From an uncultured Eubacteriales bacterium (lineage in GTDB: Bacteria; Bacillota; Clostridia; TANB77; CAG-508), in assembly GCA_902760765.1 (NCBI GenBank), contig CACWHO010000007.1:1-13737 (forward strand): 13,737 nt of DNA, given 5' to 3'. Shown one piece after another: positions 7,043-13,732 of the stretch. The stretch's first letter is position 1. Each line of letters begins with the position of its first letter. The position numbers and the translations under genes are program-made. Below the pieces are notes generated by a model that saw nothing but the letters and a program-made list of their open reading frames with translations, did not search any database and was not told the origin of the DNA.

Positions 7043-7636
7043 TTATTTTTTAGAATTTTCTTCTGTTTTTGTCTTTTCTTCATTTTCTTCTGATTTCTCT
7101 TCTTTATTGCTTACTTCTTCTTGTCCTTTTTCTTGTTCTTCTTGTTTCTTTTCATCTTGTATTTTTGCATTACTATCCTCAATTATTTCTTTTGCTTCTT
7201 TTTCTATTCTTTTATTTTCCTCTTCTTTGCTTTCATCATTTTCTACTTGTTCTTTATTCTCTGATGTTTTTTCTGCTTTATTTTCTTTGTTTTCAGTCTT
7301 CTCTGTTTCTTTTTTACCAATTTTTCTAGCATCATTTTTTATATTAAGAATAGGAATATTTGCATATAATGCTGGAGCACCATTTGTTCCATCTGGATTT
7401 TCCTGATTTGTTAATCTAACATCAATCTCTTTTTCATCTACATCTATATATTTTTTTATTACTTCAATTATTTCTTGTTTCATAAGCTCCAAAAAGTCAG
7501 CTGATACATTTGCTCTATCTTGCATTAAAACTAAATGTAATCTTTCTTTTGCTGCATTTTTTGAATGTGATTGTGATTCTTTATCTTCTTGCTTATTTCC
7601 AATTTTCTTAAAGAAATTTATAATATTTTCAAACAT
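7043..7636 (-). CDS. minE: MinE-like topological specificity factor with long charged tail
   Basis: Partner of MinD that stimulates its ATPase and drives pole-to-pole oscillation, placing division at midcell. Residues 2-12 (FENIINFFKKI) form the amphipathic membrane-targeting helix. AKERLHLVLMQDRA (29-42) is the MinD-contact segment, and EIIEVIKKYIDVDEKEIDVRL plus IPILNI are the beta-strand dimerisation domain. The family is about 85-90 residues; this protein is 197. From residue 104 onward it is almost entirely Lys, Glu, Asn, Gln, Ser and Asp, without hydrophobic core residues, so it is probably disordered or a loose charged helix. Start ATG 7636 follows GGAGG at about 8-10 bases, 23 bases after minD. 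MinE is sure from residues 1-100; nothing specific can be said for the tail. Confidence 0.9.
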   Translation of the reverse strand: MFENIINFFKKIGNKQEDKESQSHSKNAAKERLHLVLMQDRANVSADFLELMKQEIIEVIKKYIDVDEKEIDVRLTNQENPDGTNGAPALYANIPILNIKNDARKIGKKETEKTENKENKAEKTSENKEQVENDESKEEENKRIEKEAKEIIEDSNAKIQDEKKQEEQEKGQEEVSNKEEKSEENEEKTKTEENSKK

Positions 7637-7659
7637 TTTCCCTATCCTCCAATTGATTT

Positions 7660-8454
7660 TTATTTTTTACTAAAAAAGCTTTTTAATTTTGCCCAAAATC
7701 CTTTTTCTCTGCCTGGTATTGTAACTTCAATTTTTTCTCCTAAAACTCTTTTTGCAATTTCCATATATGCTTTTCCAGATGGAGCTTTTTTATTTTGAAT
7801 TACTGGTTCACCTTTATTTGTTTGTGTAATTATGTATTCATCATCTGGTACAACACCAATTAAATCAATTGACAATAGGTCTACTATATCGTCAACATCC
7901 ATCATTTCGCCTTTTCTAACCATATTAGGTCTTATTCTGTTTATTACTAATTCTGGATTTTTTATTTCTGATGATTCTAATAATCCAATTATTCTGTCTG
8001 CATCTCTTATTGCTGAAATTTCAGCTGTTGTTACAACTATTGCACGGTCAGCACCTGCAATTGCATTCTTAAATCCTTGTTCTATTCCTGCTGGGCAATC
8101 TATAAGTATATAATCAAATTGTTCCTTAAGGTTCTTTGTTAATTCTTTCATTTGTTCTTCATTTACAGCACTTTTATCTCTTGTTTGTGCGGCTGGTAGT
8201 AGGTATAATTCTTTAAATCTTTTATCTTTTATTAATGCTTGTCTTAATTTACATTTTTCTTCTACAACATCAACTATGTCATATACAATTCTATTTTCTA
8301 GTCCCATTACAACATCTAAGTTTCTTAAGCCAATATCAGTATCTACTAAGCATACCTTTTTGCCTTCTACTGCTAAACTTGCGCCTAGATTTGCAGTTGT
8401 TGTTGTTTTTCCTACTCCGCCTTTTCCTGATGTAATAACAATTACTTCTCCCAT
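7660..8454 (-). CDS. minD: Septum site-determining ATPase MinD
   Basis: ParA/MinD-type ATPase that binds membrane in its ATP form, recruits the division inhibitor MinC and is released by MinE. The deviant Walker A motif is GKGGVGKTT (10-18) with the signature Lys11 and Lys16. The switch I region is VDTDIGLRNLDVVMGLENR (38-56) and Walker B is YILIDCPAGIE. The C-terminal amphipathic membrane-targeting helix is GFWAKLKSFFSKK. Length 264 is typical. Start ATG 8454 follows AAGGAGG at good spacing. It opens the operon minD-minE-rodA-dusB from its own promoter. minC, which normally precedes minD in Clostridia and Bacilli, is not adjacent: a terminator and the FGE-domain gene lie there instead. Confidence 0.97.
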   Translation of the reverse strand: MGEVIVITSGKGGVGKTTTTANLGASLAVEGKKVCLVDTDIGLRNLDVVMGLENRIVYDIVDVVEEKCKLRQALIKDKRFKELYLLPAAQTRDKSAVNEEQMKELTKNLKEQFDYILIDCPAGIEQGFKNAIAGADRAIVVTTAEISAIRDADRIIGLLESSEIKNPELVINRIRPNMVRKGEMMDVDDIVDLLSIDLIGVVPDDEYIITQTNKGEPVIQNKKAPSGKAYMEIAKRVLGEKIEVTIPGREKGFWAKLKSFFSKK

Positions 8455-8500
8455 AATTTTCCTCCTTAGGATATTAAAAACACTAATTTTTTATAGTAAT

Positions 8501-8529
8501 ATAATACACCGAAAAGCTCAAAAAGTCAA
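8501..8529 (-). promoter_or_regulatory. Sigma-A promoter of the minD operon
   Basis: Minus-strand TTGACT (8529-8524), exactly 17 bases, then TATTAT (8506-8501). This is the best promoter in the window, placed just downstream of the terminator of the preceding unit and 47 bases from the minD start codon. Confidence 0.8.
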
Positions 8530-8539
8530 TGTTTAACAT

Positions 8540-8579
8540 AAAAAGCTTTAAATATTTTTTAAAATATTTAAAGCTTTTT
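8540..8579 (-). terminator. Terminator of the spoIVF/FGE-domain unit
   Basis: Perfect 19-bp inverted repeat (AAAAAGCTTTAAATATTTT at 8540-8558 and its complement at 8561-8579). It starts one base after the stop codon of the FGE-domain gene and has T-runs on either strand. It insulates that unit from the minD promoter. Confidence 0.9.
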
Positions 8580-8580
8580 T

Positions 8581-10383
8581 CTAGTCTTTTACATATAATG
8601 TTACTCTAAATCCATAAAGTCCATTTATTGAATTTGGTGATGCTGTTTCTCTATTTGTCATATTGTCTGTTGTTCCACTTTTGCCACCTCTTAGTACTCT
8701 TGTATCTGTTCCATATGCTTCCATAGTCCATTCAGCAACATTTCCAGCTAAATCATATATATTTTTAAGCTGATAAGCTTCATCATATCCTGTCGTTGCT
8801 ATATTTCCATCTGTATCATAATTTCCAATGCTTGTACTATTTGTAATATCATCACTAATTTCTGAAAAACTTTTTAGCCATCTTAAAATTGCATCCCACT
8901 GCACACCATAACATAATGTACTATTTTCATACATACTTCTTGCCTTTTCTACTGCACCACCTGTTTCATCTGTCATACTATTTCCCCATTTTATATAATT
9001 ATATATTTTTTTACCCTTTTTAATTACTGGTGCCATACTAATGTCAGATGCTGTTTCTAATGTCCTTGCAGTATCTCCATCAATTCCTGTTTCATATCTT
9101 CCAACATAAAAACCTTTGTATTTCTTTATGCTTTTATACATTTCTTGGACCTCTTTAGTACTTGTACTTCCTGTTTCATTTACATTTAAGCCATTAGCTG
9201 AAATTTCATAATATTTGCTTTCTGTTAAACCTGTTGTAATAAAGTCTTCTGATGATATTTTTGTATCTCCAAAATCTTCTCTTACAAATTCACTAAAATC
9301 ATCTACTGGAACCCAAACAAATTCATTTCCTGTGCTAATGTTATTTTCTACATTATCTGTTATTACAAGTCCGTCCTTTATTTCATTTGTACCTTCTGCT
9401 AAACTTACCCTGAATCCTTTTGGAATATATGCAATGTCTCCATTTTTATCTACATATTTTGTATTTTCTGTATATGTCTCTGACCATTTATTTTCATCTA
9501 TTGGCAAATAAACAGCTTTTGATTCATCTTTCCTATTTTTAAAATATCCTTTATAATGTGTAACACTTTTTAAAAATTTATCTTTTTCTGTTTCATCTTT
9601 AAAACTCAATGTTGAAAAATCTTGAGTTCCAGAAATAGATATCTTTTTTACCCAATAATATTGATTTTCGGTTGATGTTTCCACATTTTCTGTTTTATCT
9701 GTTGATATAATTATTGTTCCGCTTTCATTGTCTGCAATTTTTTTCCAATTATCATCAACTTTTCCAATGTAATAATAACCATCTGGAATTAAAATTCCAT
9801 CAATATATCTTAAATCAACCGTTGTTTCATCTGGTGTTGTATAATTTGTATAATATTTTTTATCTCCAGTTTTCTCAGAAACCGTAATACCTTTAACATA
9901 AAAAATATTATGGCTATTTGAATTTATAATATATAAATCACTATAATTATTTGCAATTGTTGTTAGTTCATTTTTTGTGTCTTCACTTAATTCCTTTGAT
10001 GATGTATCTATTCCACTATCAGTAACTTCTGATATTAAATCATCATATTCTCTACCATAATTTAATGTTAGTCCCTGCATTGCTTGTAAATCTATTACAT
10101 AAAAATCTCCTGTATCATTATTATTGCTCAATATATTTGCACTTTTTAAATCACTAATATTTGTATATTTAATTTTTGCTGGAATTGTTCCATTTGTATT
10201 GTAAAATTCTTCAACTTTTGTATTCAGAATTTCAATATCATTGTAAAGATTTGTTAAATCATCTATGTCTTTTTTATCTTGAGCATTATAAACTATCATA
10301 TTAGTTAAAATCAATAAAATAATAACTGTAATTACAAGTGCTGTCATTGTTATTCCTTTTTCTTTTTTTAGGTTTATTTTCAT
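8581..10383 (-). CDS. Prepilin-like protein with C-terminal FGE-sulfatase (SUMF1) fold
   Basis: Predicted surface protein of 600 residues. The N-terminus (MKINLKKEKGITMTALVITV) has a basic stretch, a Gly10-Ile11 site like that of type IV prepilins and a hydrophobic helix to about residue 32, but lacks the usual Glu5. The following region (40-120: LNTKVEEFYNTNGTIP) resembles pilin heads. From about residue 350 (NEFVWVPV) to the end is an FGE/SUMF1 C-type-lectin-like fold, shown by GNVAEWTMEAY, RVLRGGKS and the terminal YGFRVTLY. Only one Cys (around residue 490) is visible in this domain, so formylglycine-generating activity is unlikely and binding is the likelier role. ATG 10383 is chosen because AGGAGA precedes it; the earlier ATG at 10440 overlaps spoIVFB and has no site. 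It lies 37 bases after spoIVFB and probably shares its transcript. Confidence 0.78.
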   Translation of the reverse strand: MKINLKKEKGITMTALVITVIILLILTNMIVYNAQDKKDIDDLTNLYNDIEILNTKVEEFYNTNGTIPAKIKYTNISDLKSANILSNNNDTGDFYVIDLQAMQGLTLNYGREYDDLISEVTDSGIDTSSKELSEDTKNELTTIANNYSDLYIINSNSHNIFYVKGITVSEKTGDKKYYTNYTTPDETTVDLRYIDGILIPDGYYYIGKVDDNWKKIADNESGTIIISTDKTENVETSTENQYYWVKKISISGTQDFSTLSFKDETEKDKFLKSVTHYKGYFKNRKDESKAVYLPIDENKWSETYTENTKYVDKNGDIAYIPKGFRVSLAEGTNEIKDGLVITDNVENNISTGNEFVWVPVDDFSEFVREDFGDTKISSEDFITTGLTESKYYEISANGLNVNETGSTSTKEVQEMYKSIKKYKGFYVGRYETGIDGDTARTLETASDISMAPVIKKGKKIYNYIKWGNSMTDETGGAVEKARSMYENSTLCYGVQWDAILRWLKSFSEISDDITNSTSIGNYDTDGNIATTGYDEAYQLKNIYDLAGNVAEWTMEAYGTDTRVLRGGKSGTTDNMTNRETASPNSINGLYGFRVTLYVKD

Positions 10384-10420
10384 CTTTCGATTTCTCCTTT
10401 TCCTTAGTACAAGTTTACTA

Positions 10421-11077
10421 TTAAATTGATTTATTTTCAAGTATTTTTTTATAAATTAATTGTTTCCTTTTATATATTAAATTTTCTTTTATAGCTAAAA
10501 GCCATAAATATCCAATTACTAAAACATATGCCAAATTTTTAGTATAGATTGCAAGAATTATTATTAAAATAGAAACAACCCATAACACTATATTTGAAAT
10601 TAAAAATATCATTTTTTCGGTTTTTTGTATTCCAAAATTTATATGTAAAAATTCCTTTAAAATTCTACCGCCATCAAGTGGATATATTGGTATCAAATTA
10701 AAAGCAAAGATTAAAAAATTAGTATATATAATCATAAGTTGTTTTATAATATCAATATTTATATGGCTTGTAATTAAAATTATTATTAAATTTGTAAATG
10801 GCCCAGCAAAAGCTACAATTATTTTTTTTATACCTAATATGTTTCCTTTTTTTATCTTTTTATTAAAATCTTTTACATTAGTTTTAAATGATAATGAAAA
10901 TCCAAATGGCATTATCTCAATTTTTTCTGGTTTCATTCCTAAAGCCAAACCTGCAATAAGATGTCCAATCTCATGAATAAATGCAAAGAGCATAAGATAT
11001 ACATATATTTCAATTTGCTTTGTAAAATAAAATATAATCAAAAAAATAAAAATTTTTAAGTCAATTCTAAACCTCAT
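10421..11077 (-). CDS. spoIVFB: SpoIVFB-like site-2 metalloprotease (M50)
   Basis: Intramembrane zinc protease that in Bacillus cleaves pro-sigma-K in the mother cell during sporulation. Numbering from the upstream ATG at 11086, the metal-binding HEIGH motif is residues 38-42, and the second active-site segment is FNLIPIYPLDGGRIL with Asp138. Four to six hydrophobic segments are visible. Length (about 218-221) is short compared with B. subtilis SpoIVFB because the C-terminal CBS domain is absent, which is common in Clostridia. ATG 11077 is preferred because AAAGGTG stands 6 bases before it and only 0-3 bases before ATG 11086, but the upstream ATG cannot be excluded. It is 19 bases after the M23 gene. 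An M50 protease next to an M23 protein near a min cluster matches the Bacillus minCD-spoIVFA-spoIVFB order. Confidence 0.85.
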   Translation of the reverse strand: MRFRIDLKIFIFLIIFYFTKQIEIYVYLMLFAFIHEIGHLIAGLALGMKPEKIEIMPFGFSLSFKTNVKDFNKKIKKGNILGIKKIIVAFAGPFTNLIIILITSHINIDIIKQLMIIYTNFLIFAFNLIPIYPLDGGRILKEFLHINFGIQKTEKMIFLISNIVLWVVSILIIILAIYTKNLAYVLVIGYLWLLAIKENLIYKRKQLIYKKILENKSI

Positions 11078-11096
11078 TACATTCACCTTTCCAAAA

Positions 11097-12032
11097 TTAC
11101 AATTCTAGTATTTTTTGTGGGTCAATAGATTTTTCGGAAAGTCTTATTTCAAAATGTAAATGTGGTCCAGTTGAATTTCCTGTTGAACCAACTTCTGCTA
11201 TCTCTTGTCCTTGTTCTACTTTATCTCCTTCATTTACATATAATTTATTACAATGTGCATAAATTACGCTTACATTTCCAATTTGAATTTTTAAATGTTT
11301 GCCAAAATCTCCTTCTTCTGATGCAAGTACAACCTCCCCCGGAGTTGAGGATTTTATTTTGGTTCCCATATTTGCAGCAATATCAACTCCAGTATGATTT
11401 TTAGGAACTGTTGATGTTGTTGGATTTCTCATTCCAAATGAAGAACTTATTTTCCCCTCTATTGGTTTTATAAAACTTGTTGTTGCTTTAATATCTGCAA
11501 TCTCTTTTTCTTCCTCTGTCTGTCCTTGTTGTTCACTATTTTCTTTACCTATTGTATCCTGTTTTTCGCTTTCTGCAACTTGTTCGTTTATTTGATTCTG
11601 TTCAGCTATATTACTTTCACTTTTTGTATTATTATTAAATTCTGATTCATTTCCTATTACATTTTCTTGCATAGTTGTATCTTCATTGGCTCCTCCAATT
11701 CCATTTTGTTCTTTCATATTTTCCAAAGTTTTTATTAAAGTATCTTTTATAGTATTTCCTAATTCACTGATATTTGTTCTATATGATAGGACACGATTTA
11801 CATCAGCCAAAAATTCTTTTGAAAAAATATAGTCACTATTTTTTATAGTTAAAAAAACTAAGTAAATAAACAAACATAGAAATATCTGTTTAATAAGTCT
11901 TTTAAATTGCCTTCCCGTCCTTTTATTATTAACAGAAATTGTTGTTTTTCTTCCAATATCTCTTCCTTGCCTTCTTGCATATATTTCTTCTGCTCTTTTA
12001 ATTCTATCTTCAACAGACATAGTTTTTTCCAT
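11097..12032 (-). CDS. M23/LytM peptidase in the SpoIVFA position
   Basis: Bitopic membrane protein of 311 residues. It has a basic cytoplasmic N-terminus (1-47), one membrane helix (about 48-63) and a low-complexity linker rich in Gln, Glu and Asn (105-185), with a C-terminal LytM domain (190-311). That domain retains all M23 zinc ligands: HTGVD (His213, Asp217), YAH (His260) and HLHFE (His291, His293), so it could be an active peptidoglycan endopeptidase. B. subtilis SpoIVFA, which holds SpoIVFB in check until SpoIVB cleaves it, also has a LytM domain. Adjacency to spoIVFB therefore suggests this is the SpoIVFA counterpart, although SpoIIQ-like or general M23 functions fit the domain equally well. 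Start ATG 12032 follows AAAGGA. No clear promoter was found in 12033-12188; a CATATAGT resembling a sigma-E -10 is noted but lacks a convincing -35. Confidence 0.8.
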   Translation of the reverse strand: MEKTMSVEDRIKRAEEIYARRQGRDIGRKTTISVNNKRTGRQFKRLIKQIFLCLFIYLVFLTIKNSDYIFSKEFLADVNRVLSYRTNISELGNTIKDTLIKTLENMKEQNGIGGANEDTTMQENVIGNESEFNNNTKSESNIAEQNQINEQVAESEKQDTIGKENSEQQGQTEEEKEIADIKATTSFIKPIEGKISSSFGMRNPTTSTVPKNHTGVDIAANMGTKIKSSTPGEVVLASEEGDFGKHLKIQIGNVSVIYAHCNKLYVNEGDKVEQGQEIAEVGSTGNSTGPHLHFEIRLSEKSIDPQKILEL

Positions 12033-12185
12033 TTTATCACTTTCCTTTGTTTTGATAAAAAATTTTGGCTCAAAGCGTTTATATCTTTGAGTGTTCTTTA
12101 TAAACTATATGTCCATTTTTTATTTTTTAGAACTCTAAACATTTTTCTTAAAATTAACTATAATTATACTCAAATATAATAAATA

Positions 12186-12222
12186 AAAAAATAAATTTAG
12201 AATTTGTTTTCTAAATTTATTT
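12186..12222 (-). terminator. Terminator after the small membrane protein gene
   Basis: Perfect 14-bp inverted repeat AAATAAATTTAGAA / TTCTAAATTTATTT (12189-12202 with 12209-12222), loop TTTGTT, with a T-rich tail on the minus strand. It lies just after the stop at 12230 and separates this gene from the M23/spoIVFB unit. Confidence 0.8.
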
Positions 12223-12229
12223 CTTTAAA

Positions 12230-12568
12230 TCATTTAAAAATTAATGCTACCATTTCTAAAATACTAAATAATGAAATTAAAATTGAATATTTTTTTAATT
12301 TATTATATCTGACTTTGTCTCTTACAGTTAGTTTTTCTTTTCTATTTTCTACTTTATTTATATAGTCATTTACTATTGTTTCTGCTTCATCTAGAATATA
12401 TTTTTTGTTATATTTTTTGTTTTTTCTTCTACTTTCATTTTGCTTTTTTTCTATCTTTTGTAATCTTTTTGCTTTTTTGGTAGTTTTTAAAACAATAATT
12501 GCTTCATCAACAATATTTGATGGTAGGTCTTTCAGGATTACTATGTTTTTTAGTTTACTACTTTCCAT
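12230..12568 (-). CDS. Small Lys-rich protein with C-terminal membrane helix, hypothetical
   Basis: No family recognised. The 112-residue product has a short ordered-looking N-terminal segment (KNIVILKDLPSNIVDEAIIVLK, 7-28), a strongly basic helix-prone stretch (30-60, repeated K/R with ENRRK-like runs) and a hydrophobic C-terminal segment (94-111, YSILISLFSILEMVALIF) followed by a final Lys. It therefore looks like a tail-anchored protein with a basic cytoplasmic part, which might touch nucleic acid or membrane phospholipid; this is inference only. The start is firmly set by AAGGAGG eight bases before ATG 12568. It lies 60 bases downstream of tRNA-Cys with no terminator between, so the two are probably one transcript. 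A strong terminator follows it. Confidence 0.75.
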   Translation of the reverse strand: MESSKLKNIVILKDLPSNIVDEAIIVLKTTKKAKRLQKIEKKQNESRRKNKKYNKKYILDEAETIVNDYINKVENRKEKLTVRDKVRYNKLKKYSILISLFSILEMVALIFK

Positions 12569-12628
12569 ATATCCTCCTTATGTAGTTTTTATTAAATTAT
12601 TCCCATAATTTGGATGGATATACATTTT

Positions 12629-12702
12629 TGGAGGCGCCTATCGGAGTCGGACCGATCATCAGAGTTTTGCAGACTCGTGCCTTACCGCTTGGCTAAGGCG
12701 CC
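12629..12702 (-). tRNA. tRNA-Cys (GCA)
   Basis: Cloverleaf read on the minus strand: acceptor GGCGCCT/AGGCGCC, D stem GCC/GGC, anticodon loop CTGCAAA with GCA, T stem ATCGG/CCGAT, discriminator U73 and encoded CCA. U73 is the expected Cys identity base. The 27-43 pair is C-U. The T loop is TCCGACT, with C at position 55 instead of the near-universal U. Confidence 0.96.
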
Positions 12703-12736
12703 ATTTGTTTATAAATGCTAGATTAAGCACCTTTTA

Positions 12737-12765
12737 AGTTTACTATAATTTTAACCAAAAGTCAA
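12737..12765 (-). promoter_or_regulatory. Sigma-A promoter of tRNA-Cys
   Basis: Minus-strand TTGACT (12765-12760), 17-base spacer, TAAACT (12742-12737), about 35 bases upstream of the tRNA 5' end. It probably also drives the downstream small membrane protein gene. Confidence 0.72.
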
Positions 12766-12904
12766 TATTTGCAATGGATTTTCTTTTCTATCATATTCAA
12801 CAAATGATAAAATAGTACCTCATACATCATAATTTTAATCATTTATGATTTTGTATTATTATAAAAATTAATTATTTTTTATTTTTCTAATTTTCCTTTT
12901 TTTA
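12766..12904. other. AT-rich spacer between divergent promoters
   Basis: Part of the 340-base stretch without protein-coding genes between tRNA-Cys and the DinD-like gene. The tRNA-Cys promoter lies at its left end and the dinD promoter at its right end. In between only a small inverted repeat is seen (ATCATAA at 12826-12832 with TTATGAT at 12843-12849). No ORF, RNA gene or mobile-element end was found. Confidence 0.5.
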
Positions 12905-12933
12905 TTGATAAATTTAAAATTTTGTTTTATAAT
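12905..12933 (+). promoter_or_regulatory. Sigma-A promoter of the DinD-like gene
   Basis: TTGATA (12905-12910), exactly 17 bases, then TATAAT (12928-12933). The predicted transcription start falls within or beside the LexA-like box, a placement suited to repression. The untranslated leader is about 100 bases. Confidence 0.72.
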
Positions 12934-12939
12934 GTTATA

Positions 12940-12951
12940 GAACAAAAGTTT
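12940..12951 (+). promoter_or_regulatory. Putative LexA (DinR-type) SOS box
   Basis: GAACAAAAGTTT matches the Gram-positive SOS operator GAAC-N4-GTTC at seven of eight defined bases (last C is T). It lies 7 bases after the -10 of a dinD-like promoter, where bound LexA would block transcription. A DNA-damage-inducible gene immediately downstream makes the site credible despite the mismatch. Confidence 0.62.
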
Positions 12952-13042
12952 TGTCTATGATGAAGATAATTTACACTTTTGCAAATAGATTAAAAACTAT
13001 AATAAACAAAATATATTAAAAATTATGAAGGAGGAAATTATT

Positions 13043-13615
13043 ATGGAAAAAAGTGAAGTAATAAAGGTAACAAATAAAACTTTCGAAGATATAAAACATA
13101 TTGATGAAGATGGAAATGAATTTTGGTATGCAAGGGAATTAATGGTAGTATTAGAATATACAAAATGGGGAAATTTTAAAAATGTAATTAGTAAAGCTAT
13201 GCAATCTTGTCAAAATAGTAATATACCTGCGTTTGACCATTTTGCCGAAGTCGGTAAAACGGTCCCAATGCCATCTGGAGCAAAACCTAAAATAATTGAA
13301 GATTACAAACTATCAAGATATGCTTGTTACTTAATTGCTCAGAATGGTAGCCCTAAGAAAAAGCAAATTGCTCTTGCTCAAACATATTTTGCAGTTCAGA
13401 CTAGAAAACAAGAATTAACTAGAGAACAATATAACCAATTAAGTGAAGATGAAAAGCGACTATATAATAGACAAATTATAAAAAATAAAAATAAGTATTT
13501 ATTCGATACAGCAAAAGTTTCTGGCGTTGAGAATTATGGAAAATTTAATAATGCTGGTTATTTAGGTTTATATAATGAAACTGCAGAACAAATAAATCTT
13601 ACTGAATTTATATAA
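13043..13615 (+). CDS. dinD: DinD-like DNA-damage-inducible protein, C-terminally short
   Basis: Related to Escherichia coli DinD, an SOS-induced protein reported to inhibit RecA strand exchange. Matching blocks are the N-terminal Bro-N-like part (EFWYARELMVVLEYTKWGNF), the LSRYACYLIAQNGSPKKKQIALAQTYFAVQTRKQEL core (about 98-133) and LSEDEKRLYNRQIIKNKNKYL. E. coli DinD has about 274 residues; this one has 190 and stops right after GYLGLYNETAEQI, where other members continue into a conserved C-terminal helical region (GSTELAANLFR-like). It is therefore either a short variant or a truncated relic. Start ATG 13043 is preferred over ATG 13025 because AAGGAGG at 13028-13034 sits 8 bases before it and overlaps the earlier start. 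It is a solitary plus-strand gene between two tRNA genes, as expected for acquired DNA. Confidence 0.85.
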   Translation: MEKSEVIKVTNKTFEDIKHIDEDGNEFWYARELMVVLEYTKWGNFKNVISKAMQSCQNSNIPAFDHFAEVGKTVPMPSGAKPKIIEDYKLSRYACYLIAQNGSPKKKQIALAQTYFAVQTRKQELTREQYNQLSEDEKRLYNRQIIKNKNKYLFDTAKVSGVENYGKFNNAGYLGLYNETAEQINLTEFI

Positions 13616-13652
13616 AAAAGCCATACAAGCATTGAAAACTTATATGGTTTTT
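13615..13652. terminator. Bidirectional terminator between the DinD-like gene and tRNA-Gly
   Basis: Hairpin of AAAAAGCCATACAAG (13615-13629) with CTTATATGGTTTTT (13639-13652), one C-A mismatch and one bulged G, T-rich on both strands. It starts at the last base of the DinD-like stop codon and ends just before the 3' end of the oppositely oriented tRNA-Gly. Confidence 0.78.
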
Positions 13653-13656
13653 ATTT

Positions 13657-13732
13657 TGGAGCGGGAAACGGGGCTCAAACCCGCGACCTCTGCCTTGGCA
13701 AGGCAGCGCTCTATCAACTGAGCTATTCCCGC
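13657..13732 (-). tRNA. tRNA-Gly (GCC)
   Basis: Cloverleaf on the minus strand: acceptor GCGGGAA/TTCCCGC, D stem GCTC/GAGC, anticodon stem CTGCC/GGCAG with GCC anticodon, T stem GCGGG/CCCGT, discriminator U73 and encoded CCA. The D loop reads AGTTGATA (A at position 19 rather than G) and the T loop TTTGAGC (U at position 56 rather than C), a compensatory pair change. Confidence 0.96.

Noticed and set aside
7043..7330. The charged MinE tail as a frameshift or separate gene
   Set aside because: The frame is continuous with the MinE core, there is no start site in between, and no other frame gives a better continuation.
12095..12115. CATATAGT on the minus strand as a sigma-E -10 for the M23/spoIVFB unit
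   Set aside because: It matches the -10 consensus with one mismatch, but no acceptable -35 is found at the right distance, and chance matches are frequent in this base composition.
13615..13652. Attachment site of an integrated element at the tRNA-Gly 3' end
   Set aside because: No duplicated tRNA 3' segment or integrase gene was seen; the sequence is well explained as a bidirectional terminator.
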